Of a stretch of DNA of 64,000 nucleotides, positions 44,206-52,565 are shown one piece after another (the first letter of the stretch is position 1; every line of letters starts with the position of its first letter). The stretch is from the NCBI RefSeq assembly GCF_019049655.1, contig NZ_JAFMOX010000057.1, forward strand, positions 1 to 64,000, given 5' to 3'. The notes under the pieces were generated by a model. That model ran no database searches and was not told the DNA's origin. It saw only the letters and a program-made list of their open reading frames with translations. The position numbers and the translations under genes were made by a program. The stretch comes from Rahnella rivi. Lineage in GTDB: Bacteria; Pseudomonadota; Gammaproteobacteria; Enterobacterales; Enterobacteriaceae.

Positions 44206-44225
44206 TCAGGACTTAAGTATAACTT
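44206..44225. promoter_or_regulatory. Second, weaker lux-box-like site
   Basis: TCAGGACTTAAGTATAACTT. It shares the ACTTAAGT core with the first box, with core centres 23 bp apart, and together they form a larger inverted repeat (44186-44195 with 44211-44220). Confidence 0.5.
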
Positions 44226-44257
44226 ACGGCCCATTACTATGAATGATACTTTCATCA

Positions 44258-44300
44258 ACGAAAAAGAAACCTCACACACTGCTCCGAACAATGTGTGAGG
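44258..44300 (-). terminator. Minus-strand intrinsic terminator upstream of the quorum-sensing locus
   Basis: CCTCACACA (44270-44278) pairs with TGTGTGAGG (44292-44300). On the minus strand the stem is followed by TTTCTTTTTC. It would stop transcription arriving from the MocR remnant before it reaches the luxR promoter. Confidence 0.7.
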
Positions 44301-44388
44301 AGGCCAATGGACGGCCAACACTAGGGAAACACTCGTTGTAAAAAAACATAATAAATTAAATTTTAAGAATATAAAATTTTTTTGATAC

Positions 44389-44415
44389 AAAAGCGCCCAT
44401 TGGGTGCTTTTTTTT
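44389..44415 (+). terminator. Intrinsic terminator, plus strand
   Basis: AAAAGCGCCC and GGGTGCTTTT form a stem with a 3-nt loop, followed by a run of T's. No annotated plus-strand gene ends here, so it may end a short unannotated transcript or serve the minus-strand MocR remnant. Confidence 0.7.
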
Positions 44416-44508
44416 GCCAAAGTAACCCGATGAAAAGACGAGTAAATTTGTCTCCCAGCGGGCATATCCGCAAGCGCATTGGTTCAAGGAAGAAGAGAGG
44501 AACGGGTA

Positions 44509-44895
44509 TTAACAGGTGAATATTTGAGCGAGTTTTTTTATACCGTCAACGATTTCTGCGGGTGAGTGCGCAGCAAAACCCAGCAGGATGGCCTGGCTTG
44601 TTTGGGGTGTCTGGCAATATCGCGAAAGAGGCTGTGCCCCTAAACCCACTTTACGGCACTGATCAATCATATAAGATTCATCAATTTCCTCCGATAACCA
44701 ACAGACAACGTGGATGCCTGAATCTGAAGGTTTGGCGAACATAATTTCGGGTAAATGTAACTGTATGGCTTCAATCATAACCCGCTGGCTTTCGTAGCAT
44801 GCTTTTCTCACCCGCCTGACGTGACGTGCATAGTGTCCTTCAGAAATGAAGGTGGAAAGTATCATTTGCTCTAAATAAGACGTGCGAGTATCTGC
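44509..44895 (-). pseudogene. C-terminal remnant of a MocR-type (GntR/aminotransferase) regulator
   Basis: The reading frame matches the last quarter of MocR/PdxR-like regulators: FISEGHYARHVRRVRKAC, GIHVVCWL, GLGAQPLSRYC and ILLGFAA. Intact members have about 450-500 residues with an N-terminal GntR helix-turn-helix and a PLP-binding lysine; both are missing. Homology fades at about 44895, immediately beside the truncated acetyltransferase on the opposite strand. One deletion that removed both 5' ends explains the pair. Non-functional as a regulator. Confidence 0.75.
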
Positions 44896-44904
44896 ATAAT
44901 ATTT

Positions 44905-45285
44905 AGCAATCAGGCGTTTTATGAGGTTCAGTTGTCTGAAGACATTACAAATGAAACATGGAAGCGTTTTTTAAATCCTGATGAAGAGATGTATTGCGCA
45001 GTGGCAAAGAAAGGGCAGGAAATTCTCGGGTTCGTTCACTACGTTTTTCATGGTTCAACATGGTCTGTAAATGAATTCTGTTATTTAGAAGATCTTTTTG
45101 TTGCCGAAAATACCCGGGGCAAAAACATAGGAAAACATCTTATCGAATATGTTAAACAAAAGGCCAGCGAGAAACAATGTGCAAGACTCTACTGGCATAC
45201 ACAGGAAAAAAACGTCACCGCGCAGCGACTTTATGACCGGGTAGCAGAAAAACCAGGTGTCATAGAGTACAGATTACCTCTCTAA
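44905..45285 (+). pseudogene. GNAT acetyltransferase lacking its N-terminus
   Basis: The frame contains a good GNAT C-terminal part: FVHYVFHGSTWSVNEFCYLEDLFV, the acetyl-CoA loop NTRGKNIGKHLIEYV and LYWHTQEKNVTAQRLYDRVA. Homology starts mid-domain (NQAFYEVQLSEDIT) near 44905, and no ATG with a ribosome site exists; only a TTG at 44932 is available. The first beta-strand and helix are absent. Related acetyltransferases often lie divergent to MocR regulators, which fits the deletion scar here. Expression from the TTG cannot be excluded. Confidence 0.65.
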
Positions 45286-45317
45286 ACAAGAAAAGGGGGA
45301 GAAGTTTTCAGCGTTTT

Positions 45318-45836
45318 TTATTTCAAGCTGATGTTATTATTATTCGCCCATTTCCTTATTCTGCCATTAGCATTGGCATAGGGTGAGGATGTGTTGAATG
45401 ATATCATTCTCCCCATAGTCCATTTTGTGTACCAGGGTTTACCATATAAATCGCAATCAGTGCGTTCATCAATAAGTTTCACTATGTGATCTTTTACTGA
45501 CTCGAGCTCAGTCATTAACGCCCTGTAATTCAATTCGCGATAATCAGAGTAAAACTTTTGCGCCAGAAGCCCAAGTTGATTCCATTTAAAACCGGTTTCA
45601 GGAAAATCAACGGGCAATCCTTTCTCATCGTAAGTGATCCACTTTACAACCAGAGTATTCCAGCCGATCAGATAGGAAACCAGATTGTGAATACTCATTT
45701 CAGTGCCTTTGCTATGTCCTTCCATTGATTTATCGGAGGTGAGTTCAGGGGGAATGACATTGAGATAGCTGATTAATTTATTGAAATTTTTATCAATGGC
45801 TAAAAGCAATTCGGATTTTGTCTGCGGCACATTCAT
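45318..45836 (-). CDS. ClbS/DfsB-family four-helix protein (colibactin self-resistance type)
   Basis: 172 residues, strikingly similar to E. coli ClbS. Shared blocks include EGHSKGTEMSIHNLVSYLIGWN (ClbS: EGHAKGTTISVANLVSYLIGWG), FPETGFKWNQLGLLAQKFY, and LYGKPWYTKWTMGRMISFNT. ClbS protects colibactin producers by opening the toxin's reactive cyclopropane and also shields DNA. No colibactin (clb) synthesis genes are in this window, so it may protect against a neighbour's genotoxin. GGGGGT precedes the ATG at suitable distance. It is a single gene downstream of the truncated acetyltransferase, in convergent orientation. Confidence 0.88.
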   Translation of the reverse strand: MNVPQTKSELLLAIDKNFNKLISYLNVIPPELTSDKSMEGHSKGTEMSIHNLVSYLIGWNTLVVKWITYDEKGLPVDFPETGFKWNQLGLLAQKFYSDYRELNYRALMTELESVKDHIVKLIDERTDCDLYGKPWYTKWTMGRMISFNTSSPYANANGRIRKWANNNNISLK

Positions 45837-45989
45837 ACTGAGTTACCCCCGCTTCAGAAGAAAACTATCAAAACGCTATCTGATGTCTCACTATCAATAA
45901 ATTATGCACTTCCTGCCTGAAATAATCCCCCTTTGTCTTCTTTCCCCATAGCGAAAAATGACTACTGACGCCCAGAGATTTCCCCGCCG

Positions 45990-46883
45990 CTACTTAACGG
46001 TAGAAAGAACGAAGGCGCGGGCCGAGGGTGACAAATGGCGATAGCCGATGACGAGGTCGAATTCAATTCCAGGGCCTGATAAGGGATGATAGCTAATCTG
46101 GTCACCCCGAAAGCCGCTCATACTTTGAGGAACGACAGATACGCCTCCTCCGACAGACACCAGTGACAGCACGGCATGCATCCCGTGAGCTTCCTGATTA
46201 ATGATCGGCACAAAGCCTGCTTCAGCACAAAGGCGGATAACCTGCAAATGAAAGCTTCGCCCCTCAGGCATTGGCCACAAAATGAAGGGTTCACCCGCAA
46301 GCCCGGCAAGCGTAAGGTCTGAACGCTTACTCAAAGGATGATCTTTTGGGATAGCCATACACAGACGATCAGTGTCGAAATTTACCTGTTCGATGTCATC
46401 AGCCTTTTCAACCGGGGGGATCAGTACACCGATGTCCAACGTCCCGTCTCGCAGAGCAGCAATCTGTGCGGCGGTTGTGGCTTCTCGCAACTCAAGCCGT
46501 ACCTTCGGATGGCTTGCCCTGAATTCACGAATAATATCGGGCAACCGGCCGTAAAGTGCGCTTCCTACATAACCCACGCGTAAAAAACCCGTTCGACCTT
46601 CAGCCACATCCAGCGTAGAAACAATGGCTTTTTCAGCCTGCCGGAGGGTTTTGCGTGCCTCACTGACAAACTTTTCTCCCGCAGGCGTCAGGCCAAGCAC
46701 GCGGTTACCACGCTCGATAAGAGTGACGCCGAGATCTTCCTCCAGCTTCTGTATGGCACTGGTCAACGGAGGCTGCGACATGTTCAGACGTTCCGCGGCC
46801 CGATGAAAATGTAACTCCTCCGCGACAGCAATGAATTGCTCCATTCTGCGTAAAGTGATCCGTGCCCGACTCACTGTCGTCAT
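45990..46883 (-). CDS. LysR-family regulator divergent from the SDR operon
   Basis: 297 residues. The HTH region reads QFIAVAEELHFHRAAERLNMSQPPLTSAIQKLEEDLG (core FHRAAERLNMSQPPLTSAIQ) and is followed by a standard effector-binding domain. The group (SQPPLTSAI) is typical of regulators of aromatic or sugar-acid catabolism. The ATG at 46883 has AAGG nine bases upstream; starts further upstream lack a spaced ribosome site. It is divergent from the SDR/SMP-30 genes and separated from them by 142 bp, so it probably controls them. Confidence 0.9.
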   Translation of the reverse strand: MTTVSRARITLRRMEQFIAVAEELHFHRAAERLNMSQPPLTSAIQKLEEDLGVTLIERGNRVLGLTPAGEKFVSEARKTLRQAEKAIVSTLDVAEGRTGFLRVGYVGSALYGRLPDIIREFRASHPKVRLELREATTAAQIAALRDGTLDIGVLIPPVEKADDIEQVNFDTDRLCMAIPKDHPLSKRSDLTLAGLAGEPFILWPMPEGRSFHLQVIRLCAEAGFVPIINQEAHGMHAVLSLVSVGGGVSVVPQSMSGFRGDQISYHPLSGPGIEFDLVIGYRHLSPSARAFVLSTVK

Positions 46884-47025
46884 CTCCGCCATCCTTCTTG
46901 TTAGTGAGCCAATCTTCTCACGATACAATTAAAGTATTAAGAAGCCACCTAAAGAGTATTTTATATATCAAAGGTATCACTCTATGTTGTTTTCACAATA
47001 ACTGAATGGAAACGACGAGGGGTGC

Positions 47026-47892
47026 ATGGTGGATTTTAAAGGTCGGGTAGTGCTTATCACCGGTGCGGGGCGCGGATTGGGATTCGCGTATGCCCGCTGT
47101 ATTGGTCAGCTTGGTGCAATGGTTTTGATTCAGGATATCGGTGCCAATTCTGACGGGGAGGGGGCCAATCCTGATATTTCAAAACGGGCGGCAGAAACAC
47201 TTCGGCTGGAAGGGCTGAATGTACACGCAATCTCAGGGGATCTGGCCTCACGCGAGAGCTGCCATAAATTGTGTGCAGACGCCCTCAACGTCGCAGGCCG
47301 GCTGGATGCTGTGATCCACAATGCGGGTTGGGTGGCGTACGAGAATATCGAGTCAATAGAGGAACGTTCTTTTGATCATATGATGGCCATTGCCGCTAAG
47401 GCACCTCTCTGGCTTGCACAGGCGGCATGGCCTGCGATGAAAGATGCGGGTTATGGCCGTATCATCATGACGACATCTTGCCGGGCGCTTTATCCGCAGT
47501 ATGTTCAGCAGGGTCTTGCCTCCTATGCGGCAGCCAGGATGGCGGTAATAGGACTTACCCATGTCCTTGCCAGTGAAGGCAAAAACGATGGCATTATCGT
47601 CAATGCTATATCACCCGTCGCCAAGACGAGGATGTGGGGAATTGAGGGAGAACCTGACGAACTCCACCCTTCGGAAGTGGCACCGGGAGTGGCCTATCTT
47701 GCCTCAGCAGAATGCACAGAAGGGGGATGGATCCTGCGCGCCGCGAACGGGCAATTCCATGCAACCAAAATGATGGAGGCCGCCGGTGTGGACTATCCGC
47801 GAAATCTTCGCGCTGTTAAAGCGTCCACCGCTCAGGAGGTTGCGCAGAAATGGCAGTCGATCGCGATACCTCATGTGGAAACGCGACAGTGA
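47026..47892 (+). CDS. Short-chain dehydrogenase/reductase family protein with Arg in place of the catalytic Lys
   Basis: 288 residues with a Rossmann NAD(P)-binding motif TGAGRGLG (about 12-19) and NAG in HNAGWVAYE. The active-site region has Ser151 and Tyr167, but the YxxxK motif reads YAAAR, so the catalytic Lys is Arg171. The Ser-Tyr spacing is also about three residues longer than usual. It may have altered or no dehydrogenase activity. It overlaps the SMP-30 gene by 43 bases and is divergent from a LysR gene, implying a small catabolic operon. Confidence 0.88.
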   Translation: MVDFKGRVVLITGAGRGLGFAYARCIGQLGAMVLIQDIGANSDGEGANPDISKRAAETLRLEGLNVHAISGDLASRESCHKLCADALNVAGRLDAVIHNAGWVAYENIESIEERSFDHMMAIAAKAPLWLAQAAWPAMKDAGYGRIIMTTSCRALYPQYVQQGLASYAAARMAVIGLTHVLASEGKNDGIIVNAISPVAKTRMWGIEGEPDELHPSEVAPGVAYLASAECTEGGWILRAANGQFHATKMMEAAGVDYPRNLRAVKASTAQEVAQKWQSIAIPHVETRQ

Positions 47893-48737
47893 ATGGCGTA
47901 ACGGTGGCATTTCCTGGCAAGGCCGTACTGGGCGAGTCACCCCTCTGGAGCCGCTCAAGAGCCCGGCTTTTATGGGTTGATACTCTTCGGGGCTCTCTCA
48001 ATTTTTTTGATCCCGCCACGGGCCGGAATGTGGCACACGCCATGCCCGGGCCGCTGGGGTTTGTCGTGGAAAAAAATACGGGAGAGTTGATTATTGGCCT
48101 GGGTTGCCATGTTGAGCTAATAGACAGAGCAGGGAAGAGGCGAAGGATCGCCACTGCGCCACACGCACAGGAGGGCTTTCGGCTCAACGATGCGAGCCTG
48201 GACTCCGCGGGTCGCCTGTGGGTTGGGCTGATAGATGAAGAACTGAAAGACGGTTCAGGCTATTTATATCGTCTCGATCCAGACGGTAAGTGGCACACCG
48301 TCGATTCTGGTTTCACGCTTATCAATGGAATTACCTGGAGCCCCGACGGCAAAACACTCTACGTGACGGATTCCCGGCGTGGCATCATTTACGGATACGA
48401 TAACGACCCTGGCTCAGGCGAGGCCAGTAACAGAAGGGAAGTTATCAGCATTCATCCAAAAAAGGGTAAGCCTGACGGACTTATCGTTGATCAGCATGGA
48501 TTTCTCCTGAGTGTCCTCTTTGACGGTGCTGCCATCGCGCGGATATCTCCGCAAGGAGAAATCGAGCGATGGATTCATCTTCCGGTTCAGCGACCAACAA
48601 GTTGTTCCTTTACAGATGATGATCGTTATCTGTATGTCACCTCAGCACGACTTGGCCTGTCGGAAACGCTTTTAAAAACGATGCCTTATTCAGGGGCTTT
48701 GCTGAGAATCGACTACAGGCGTGCACTGGAACGGTGA
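47850..48737 (+). CDS. SMP-30/gluconolactonase-family lactone hydrolase
   Basis: 295-residue six-bladed beta-propeller of the SMP-30/gluconolaconase/LRE family, which opens sugar lactones with a divalent metal. Family marks are LGESPLW (metal-ligand Glu29), RLNDASLDSAGRLWVG, NGITWSPDGKTLYVTDS and KPDGLIVDQHG. No signal peptide. The start lies inside the SDR gene and is supported by AGGAGG about ten bases upstream. The SDR and lactonase pair is typical of a sugar oxidation route: dehydrogenase makes a lactone, the lactonase opens it (inference). Confidence 0.92.
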   Translation: MAVDRDTSCGNATVNGVTVAFPGKAVLGESPLWSRSRARLLWVDTLRGSLNFFDPATGRNVAHAMPGPLGFVVEKNTGELIIGLGCHVELIDRAGKRRRIATAPHAQEGFRLNDASLDSAGRLWVGLIDEELKDGSGYLYRLDPDGKWHTVDSGFTLINGITWSPDGKTLYVTDSRRGIIYGYDNDPGSGEASNRREVISIHPKKGKPDGLIVDQHGFLLSVLFDGAAIARISPQGEIERWIHLPVQRPTSCSFTDDDRYLYVTSARLGLSETLLKTMPYSGALLRIDYRRALER

Positions 48738-48799
48738 GTGTGTTTTGCAGACTGCTTTTTGCCAGTTATGATGAATACAAATAAAGCAGAGAGGTATTT

Positions 48800-49195
48800 A
48801 TGGCATTGCAGCATATGAGGATAGCCAGACCTGTCAGCACACTAAGCAAAAGTTGTGCAATGTACTGTAACGGGCTTGGATTAGAAAAAATCGGTGAGTT
48901 TACAGATCACGATGGATTCAGCGGATACATGTTAGGGATGGATGGTTTACCCTGGCACCTTGAATTCACTCAGTGTCATGCACATCCAGTGTTACCTTCG
49001 CCTTCTGATGAAGATCTCCTGGTTCTATATTTTCCTGAGAAAGACAGTTGGCTAACCACCTGCGCAAATATGGATGATGCTGGCTTCGCCAGAGTTAAAT
49101 CATTTAATCCCTACTGGGACCGCAAGGGGGTGACCTTCCAGGATATGGATGGATATAGGGTTGTTATTCAGAACATGCACTGGGGCAAGCTCTGA
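48800..49195 (+). CDS. VOC (glyoxalase/bleomycin-resistance) superfamily protein
   Basis: 131 residues with two betaalpha-beta-beta-beta units: HMRIARPVSTLSKSCAMYCNGLGLEKI at the start (conserved ARPV and GLG) and HLEFTQC, then a second half ending FQDMDGYRVVIQN. Possible metal ligands are His5 and the Glu of HLEFT. This YycE-like branch has no settled function. GAGAGG precedes the ATG. It follows the SMP-30 gene by 62 bp and could be co-transcribed. Confidence 0.85.
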   Translation: MALQHMRIARPVSTLSKSCAMYCNGLGLEKIGEFTDHDGFSGYMLGMDGLPWHLEFTQCHAHPVLPSPSDEDLLVLYFPEKDSWLTTCANMDDAGFARVKSFNPYWDRKGVTFQDMDGYRVVIQNMHWGKL

Positions 49196-49705
49196 GTTCA
49201 GTTTGTGGACGGGGGTTATATTTAATTTTTCCCAAACGGACATTCAATGCATCGAAGGGGGGATGCGAAATTCCACACCTGAAATGATTAAATGCACCAG
49301 TTATTTAACATAATATACATTATGCGCATCAAAGTTGTCAGCGCAAAGCGATAATGTCGTGTTCGGAGATGCGGATGTTTTGTTGGATTGGTTATGTTGT
49401 GATCCCCAGATGCTGCCGGTACTTACCGGACTCATTGCACCCAATGATACTTGGACGCAGATAAATTCTTCCTGCGTCGTGCTTGCCCAGTTTCTGCCAT
49501 AGCACATTTCATTTTTGCCCCGCCCGAAGATGCCTTCACTCGCCGCGTTATCCGACGACCAACCTTTGCGCACATGGACTTTTTAAGACCCGATGAGAAA
49601 AAATCAAACACTCATGCCCTTTTAAATCTTCCGGTTTGTTAAACACTGTTGCGCGGGCTAAATTATGGTTAAAAAGCATACTTTAGAAGTATGCTTTAGG
49701 TAAGA
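49196..49705. other. Gene-poor region holding an IS remnant
   Basis: 510 bp with no intact gene; the only recognisable content is a decayed IS3-family transposase end on the minus strand (see separate entry). Confidence 0.6.
49378..49573 (-). mobile_element. Remnant of an IS3-family (IS150-like) transposase, C-terminal end
   Basis: The minus-strand frame reads RKGWSSDNAASEGIFGRGKNE, then CYGRNW...TQEEFI, then VSLGAMSPVSTGSIWG. This is the DDE-domain end of IS150-group OrfB (compare SDNAACEGFFGRLKNE and SLGSLSPVEYRRSLG). About 14 residues between EEFI and VSLG (the usual YIRWYNEKRIK) are missing, indicating an internal deletion. The rest of the element, and its terminal repeats, are not seen. 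Confidence 0.75.
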
Positions 49706-50110
49706 TCAGGAGTTATAGGGTTCTGAAAGTTCTTGTCCTTCAACTCCGGCATAGACAATGATCACTTCGACCGGCTCATCTGTGGTAAAACCGCGATGTA
49801 CGTCGTCTACAGATTCATTAAAAGCTTCACCTGCTTTAAACTTATGACTTGTACCTGTTTCTTTATCTTCAATGGTCAAGGATCCAGAAATAATATAGGC
49901 AACATTAGGCATCGGGTGAGTGTGCCAGGGCAAAGTGGTATTTGCCTCAAAGTGCATTTTCATGACGGTTAAATGCGGCTTTCCTTCCGGGTATTTTTCG
50001 TAAGCTTTACCATTCCATGCGCTGCCACTACTTACTAGCTCTTCCGATTTTACACCTTCTGATTCAAATTCAGACGTTTGGTCAGTTTGCTTTTTAGAAT
50101 AAGTAGACAT
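49706..50110 (-). CDS. Cupin-domain protein
   Basis: 134 residues with one beta-barrel cupin. Motif 1 reads LPWHTHPMPNVAYIISG, with two histidines and no usual Glu; motif 2 reads FKAGEAFNESVDDVHRG and contributes one His. A metal site is therefore likely, but the reaction is unknown. The N-terminal 30 residues are polar and low complexity. The start at 50110 has GGAG seven bases upstream, better than an ATG four codons earlier. Confidence 0.82.
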   Translation of the reverse strand: MSTYSKKQTDQTSEFESEGVKSEELVSSGSAWNGKAYEKYPEGKPHLTVMKMHFEANTTLPWHTHPMPNVAYIISGSLTIEDKETGTSHKFKAGEAFNESVDDVHRGFTTDEPVEVIIVYAGVEGQELSEPYNS

Positions 50111-50215
50111 AAATCGCTCCATATTTGTGTTGAACGTGATTACATATTAAAAAACTATTATCTAGCACGTAGTCTGAATGCTTAAAAATAACGTTTACGT
50201 CGCATAACAGCCCTG

Positions 50216-51586
50216 TCAGGCGTTTACCTGGACTTTATCCCGACGAAATACCAGTGCGTTAACGCCTATGCACATCAGTAAACTAAACGCAGATAACCAC
50301 ATTCCATACGCCATACCCTTTGAAAATGAATGCAGTTCACTGTGGGCAATCATGGCGCCAAACAGACCCACACCAATAACGCCACCAATTTGTCTTGCAG
50401 ATGCCATCAGACCAGAAGCCATTCCTGCATCGTCCTGAGATACCGAAGAGAGCATAGAATTGGTAATTGAAGGTACAGACATTGCGCTGCCAATACCGAC
50501 CATCATGATAGTGCCGTTCAGGAACCATAAAGAGCTGGACTCAGTTAACTGTGACAGCAAAATAAATCCGATTATCTGAACACTAAAGCCGGTAGTGATA
50601 ATCCGGATATCGCTGACTTTTTTTGCTACCCGAGTGGAAACCATTGTAGATATTGTCAGCACAGCCGTTAATGGAATAAAAGATAGTCCGGTTTTGATTG
50701 CATCGTAATGAAGAATGCTCTGGAAATAGATGCTCAGGTCAAAGACAGTGCCATAAAACGTCAGATTGATTACCGCACCGCAGAGCGCTGTGGTGGCTAA
50801 AACCTTATTTTTGGCCAGACGCGGGGGCAGCATAGGGAATGCAGCGCGCCTCTGAACCAGGATAAATAGCGCTAAAAATATCGCCGCAACGCCCATCATG
50901 GCTAAAGGTCCCCGGGTCCATCCCTCAGAGCTTGACTGAGTTAATCCATAGGTTAATGCCGCAATACTTATCGCAATCGTTCCCTGGCCTAATTCATCGA
51001 CTTTTTTATCTACCCGTGGCGAGGGTGGAGCTGAACGCAAAATCAGGAAAATCGCGAGTAAGCCCAGTGGCACATTAATGAGGAAAACGCTGCGCCATCC
51101 GAAATACTCAATTAAAACGCCTCCTAAAACTGGCCCCGCAGCTAAGGCTATTCCCCCACAGGCCCCCCAGGTTGCTACCGCGGTTCTTCTCATGGCCGGA
51201 TCGGTAAATGACAGTCTAATTAGTGTCAGTGACGTAGGCACAAGCAGGGCTGCTCCCATACCCTGCACTCCTCTCAGTGCAATGAGCACAGACATGCTAT
51301 CTGCAAGGCCACATCCGATGGAGCCAATCGTGAATAAGGAAAACCCCCAGGTAAAAATGTTTCTCGCCCCTAACTTGTCCCCAAAAGCCCCACCAATAAT
51401 CAGCAACGCTGCAAATACTAATGCGTAGCTGTTAATCACCCACTGAAGACCAGTAAGGTTGGTATTGAAGGCATTTTTAAGAGAGCCTAAGCCAACATTG
51501 ACAACGCTCACATCGAGTTGAACTACGAGGAACCCCATACAGGTGGCGAGCTGTATGGCTATCAACGAAGGGGTATATTTTGACAT
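50216..51586 (-). CDS. MFS drug-efflux transporter, DHA2 (EmrB/QacA) type
   Basis: Inner-membrane exporter of 456 residues with about 14 hydrophobic helices. Typical motifs are LDVSVVNVGLGSL in helix 1, LQWVINSYALVFAALLIIGGAFGDKLGARN (motif A core GGAFGDKLGARN) and the GxxxGPxxGG-like motif C in ALAAGPVLGGVLIEYFGWR. It exports hydrophobic compounds by proton exchange in characterised relatives; the substrate is unknown. It is divergent from a LysR gene, which probably controls it. Confidence 0.92.
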   Translation of the reverse strand: MSKYTPSLIAIQLATCMGFLVVQLDVSVVNVGLGSLKNAFNTNLTGLQWVINSYALVFAALLIIGGAFGDKLGARNIFTWGFSLFTIGSIGCGLADSMSVLIALRGVQGMGAALLVPTSLTLIRLSFTDPAMRRTAVATWGACGGIALAAGPVLGGVLIEYFGWRSVFLINVPLGLLAIFLILRSAPPSPRVDKKVDELGQGTIAISIAALTYGLTQSSSEGWTRGPLAMMGVAAIFLALFILVQRRAAFPMLPPRLAKNKVLATTALCGAVINLTFYGTVFDLSIYFQSILHYDAIKTGLSFIPLTAVLTISTMVSTRVAKKVSDIRIITTGFSVQIIGFILLSQLTESSSLWFLNGTIMMVGIGSAMSVPSITNSMLSSVSQDDAGMASGLMASARQIGGVIGVGLFGAMIAHSELHSFSKGMAYGMWLSAFSLLMCIGVNALVFRRDKVQVNA

Positions 51587-51655
51587 TATGTCTATCCGGC
51601 AATTGAAAAACTAATGTCATAATAAGGCTTGCCTGAACATGTATAAATACTAAAA

Positions 51656-51684
51656 TATGCACACTATCCATGCAAAAGTGCATA
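51656..51684. promoter_or_regulatory. Inverted repeat between the MFS and LysR genes
   Basis: TATGCAC (51656-51662) and GTGCATA (51678-51684) form a dyad with a third ATGCA between them. It abuts the LysR start codon at 51689, so the regulator bound here could block its own translation start region or promoter. Confidence 0.6.
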
Positions 51685-51688
51685 CATA

Positions 51689-52549
51689 ATGAATTGGGAA
51701 AATCTTCGTTTTTTCGTTGCCATAGCCAGAGCAGGAACGCTATCAGGTGCAGCTAAAGCCCTGGATGTTGATCAGGCGACGGTGAGCCGCCGTCTGATGT
51801 CACTTGAGGCTGAACTTGGATTGAAACTTATCGAGCGGCTTCCTCGTGAGGCAAGGTTGACCGAACCGGGGCGAATTATTCTTGCAGAAGCGATTGAGAT
51901 AGAGGCATACACTTTTAAAATTGAGCGACTGTCTATAACGAATAAAGAACAAAGAGAGAAGTTGACTATTTCCGCCCCACCTATCCTGTCCAGGCATTTC
52001 TTTGCTACAAACATGTGGGCATTATCCCAGGAATTACCTCTAATCCTCATATCGATATTGAGCGATGTCCACTTTGTCTCTCTATCTCGTCTCGAAGCAG
52101 ACCTTGCCGTTAGATTATCCCCAGGAATTAAAGACACTGATATCATAAAAAAAGTCGGTAAAATGAATTTCGCTTTATATGCAGCCAGTAATTATGAGCA
52201 TCTTGAATCGCCTGAATTATGGGAATACATAGCCTATCCTGAACGCGTTAACAATTTTGAACATAAACAATGGTTGGATGGAATTATCGGTGAAAAGCGG
52301 GTTTCATGTGAAATGGCTGATCTAAGCCATCAGTATGAAAGTGCTCGTTCAGGAGCTGGCGTTGCAGGTTTGCCATGCTTTCTTGCAGATAAAGATAAGC
52401 GTTTGGTTAAGCTCGAGGTAGATGAATCTATGCTCAACCTGGATATTTGGATAGCAAAGCACCCTGATCGTCGTAATGATCCCCTCGTGGTGCACGCCTC
52501 AAACGTCATATCTATTATACTGAACAAGGTTGGGTTAGGATTGAAATAA
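51689..52549 (+). CDS. LysR-family regulator, divergent from the MFS exporter
   Basis: 286 residues; HTH core GTLSGAAKALDVDQATVSRRL and an effector domain. The form NWENLRFFVAIARAGTLSGAA is typical of the group that controls neighbouring transporters or oxidoreductases. It is AT-rich. No Shine-Dalgarno sequence is visible before the ATG, because the upstream bases are occupied by the dyad at 51656-51684; translation may be weak. Confidence 0.88.
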   Translation: MNWENLRFFVAIARAGTLSGAAKALDVDQATVSRRLMSLEAELGLKLIERLPREARLTEPGRIILAEAIEIEAYTFKIERLSITNKEQREKLTISAPPILSRHFFATNMWALSQELPLILISILSDVHFVSLSRLEADLAVRLSPGIKDTDIIKKVGKMNFALYAASNYEHLESPELWEYIAYPERVNNFEHKQWLDGIIGEKRVSCEMADLSHQYESARSGAGVAGLPCFLADKDKRLVKLEVDESMLNLDIWIAKHPDRRNDPLVVHASNVISIILNKVGLGLK

Positions 52550-52565
52550 TATAAACCACTTTTCA

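Noticed and set aside
44190..44465. 91-codon minus-strand frame between luxR and the MocR remnant
   Set aside because: Spans two terminators and the lux boxes; no ribosome site or recognisable protein.
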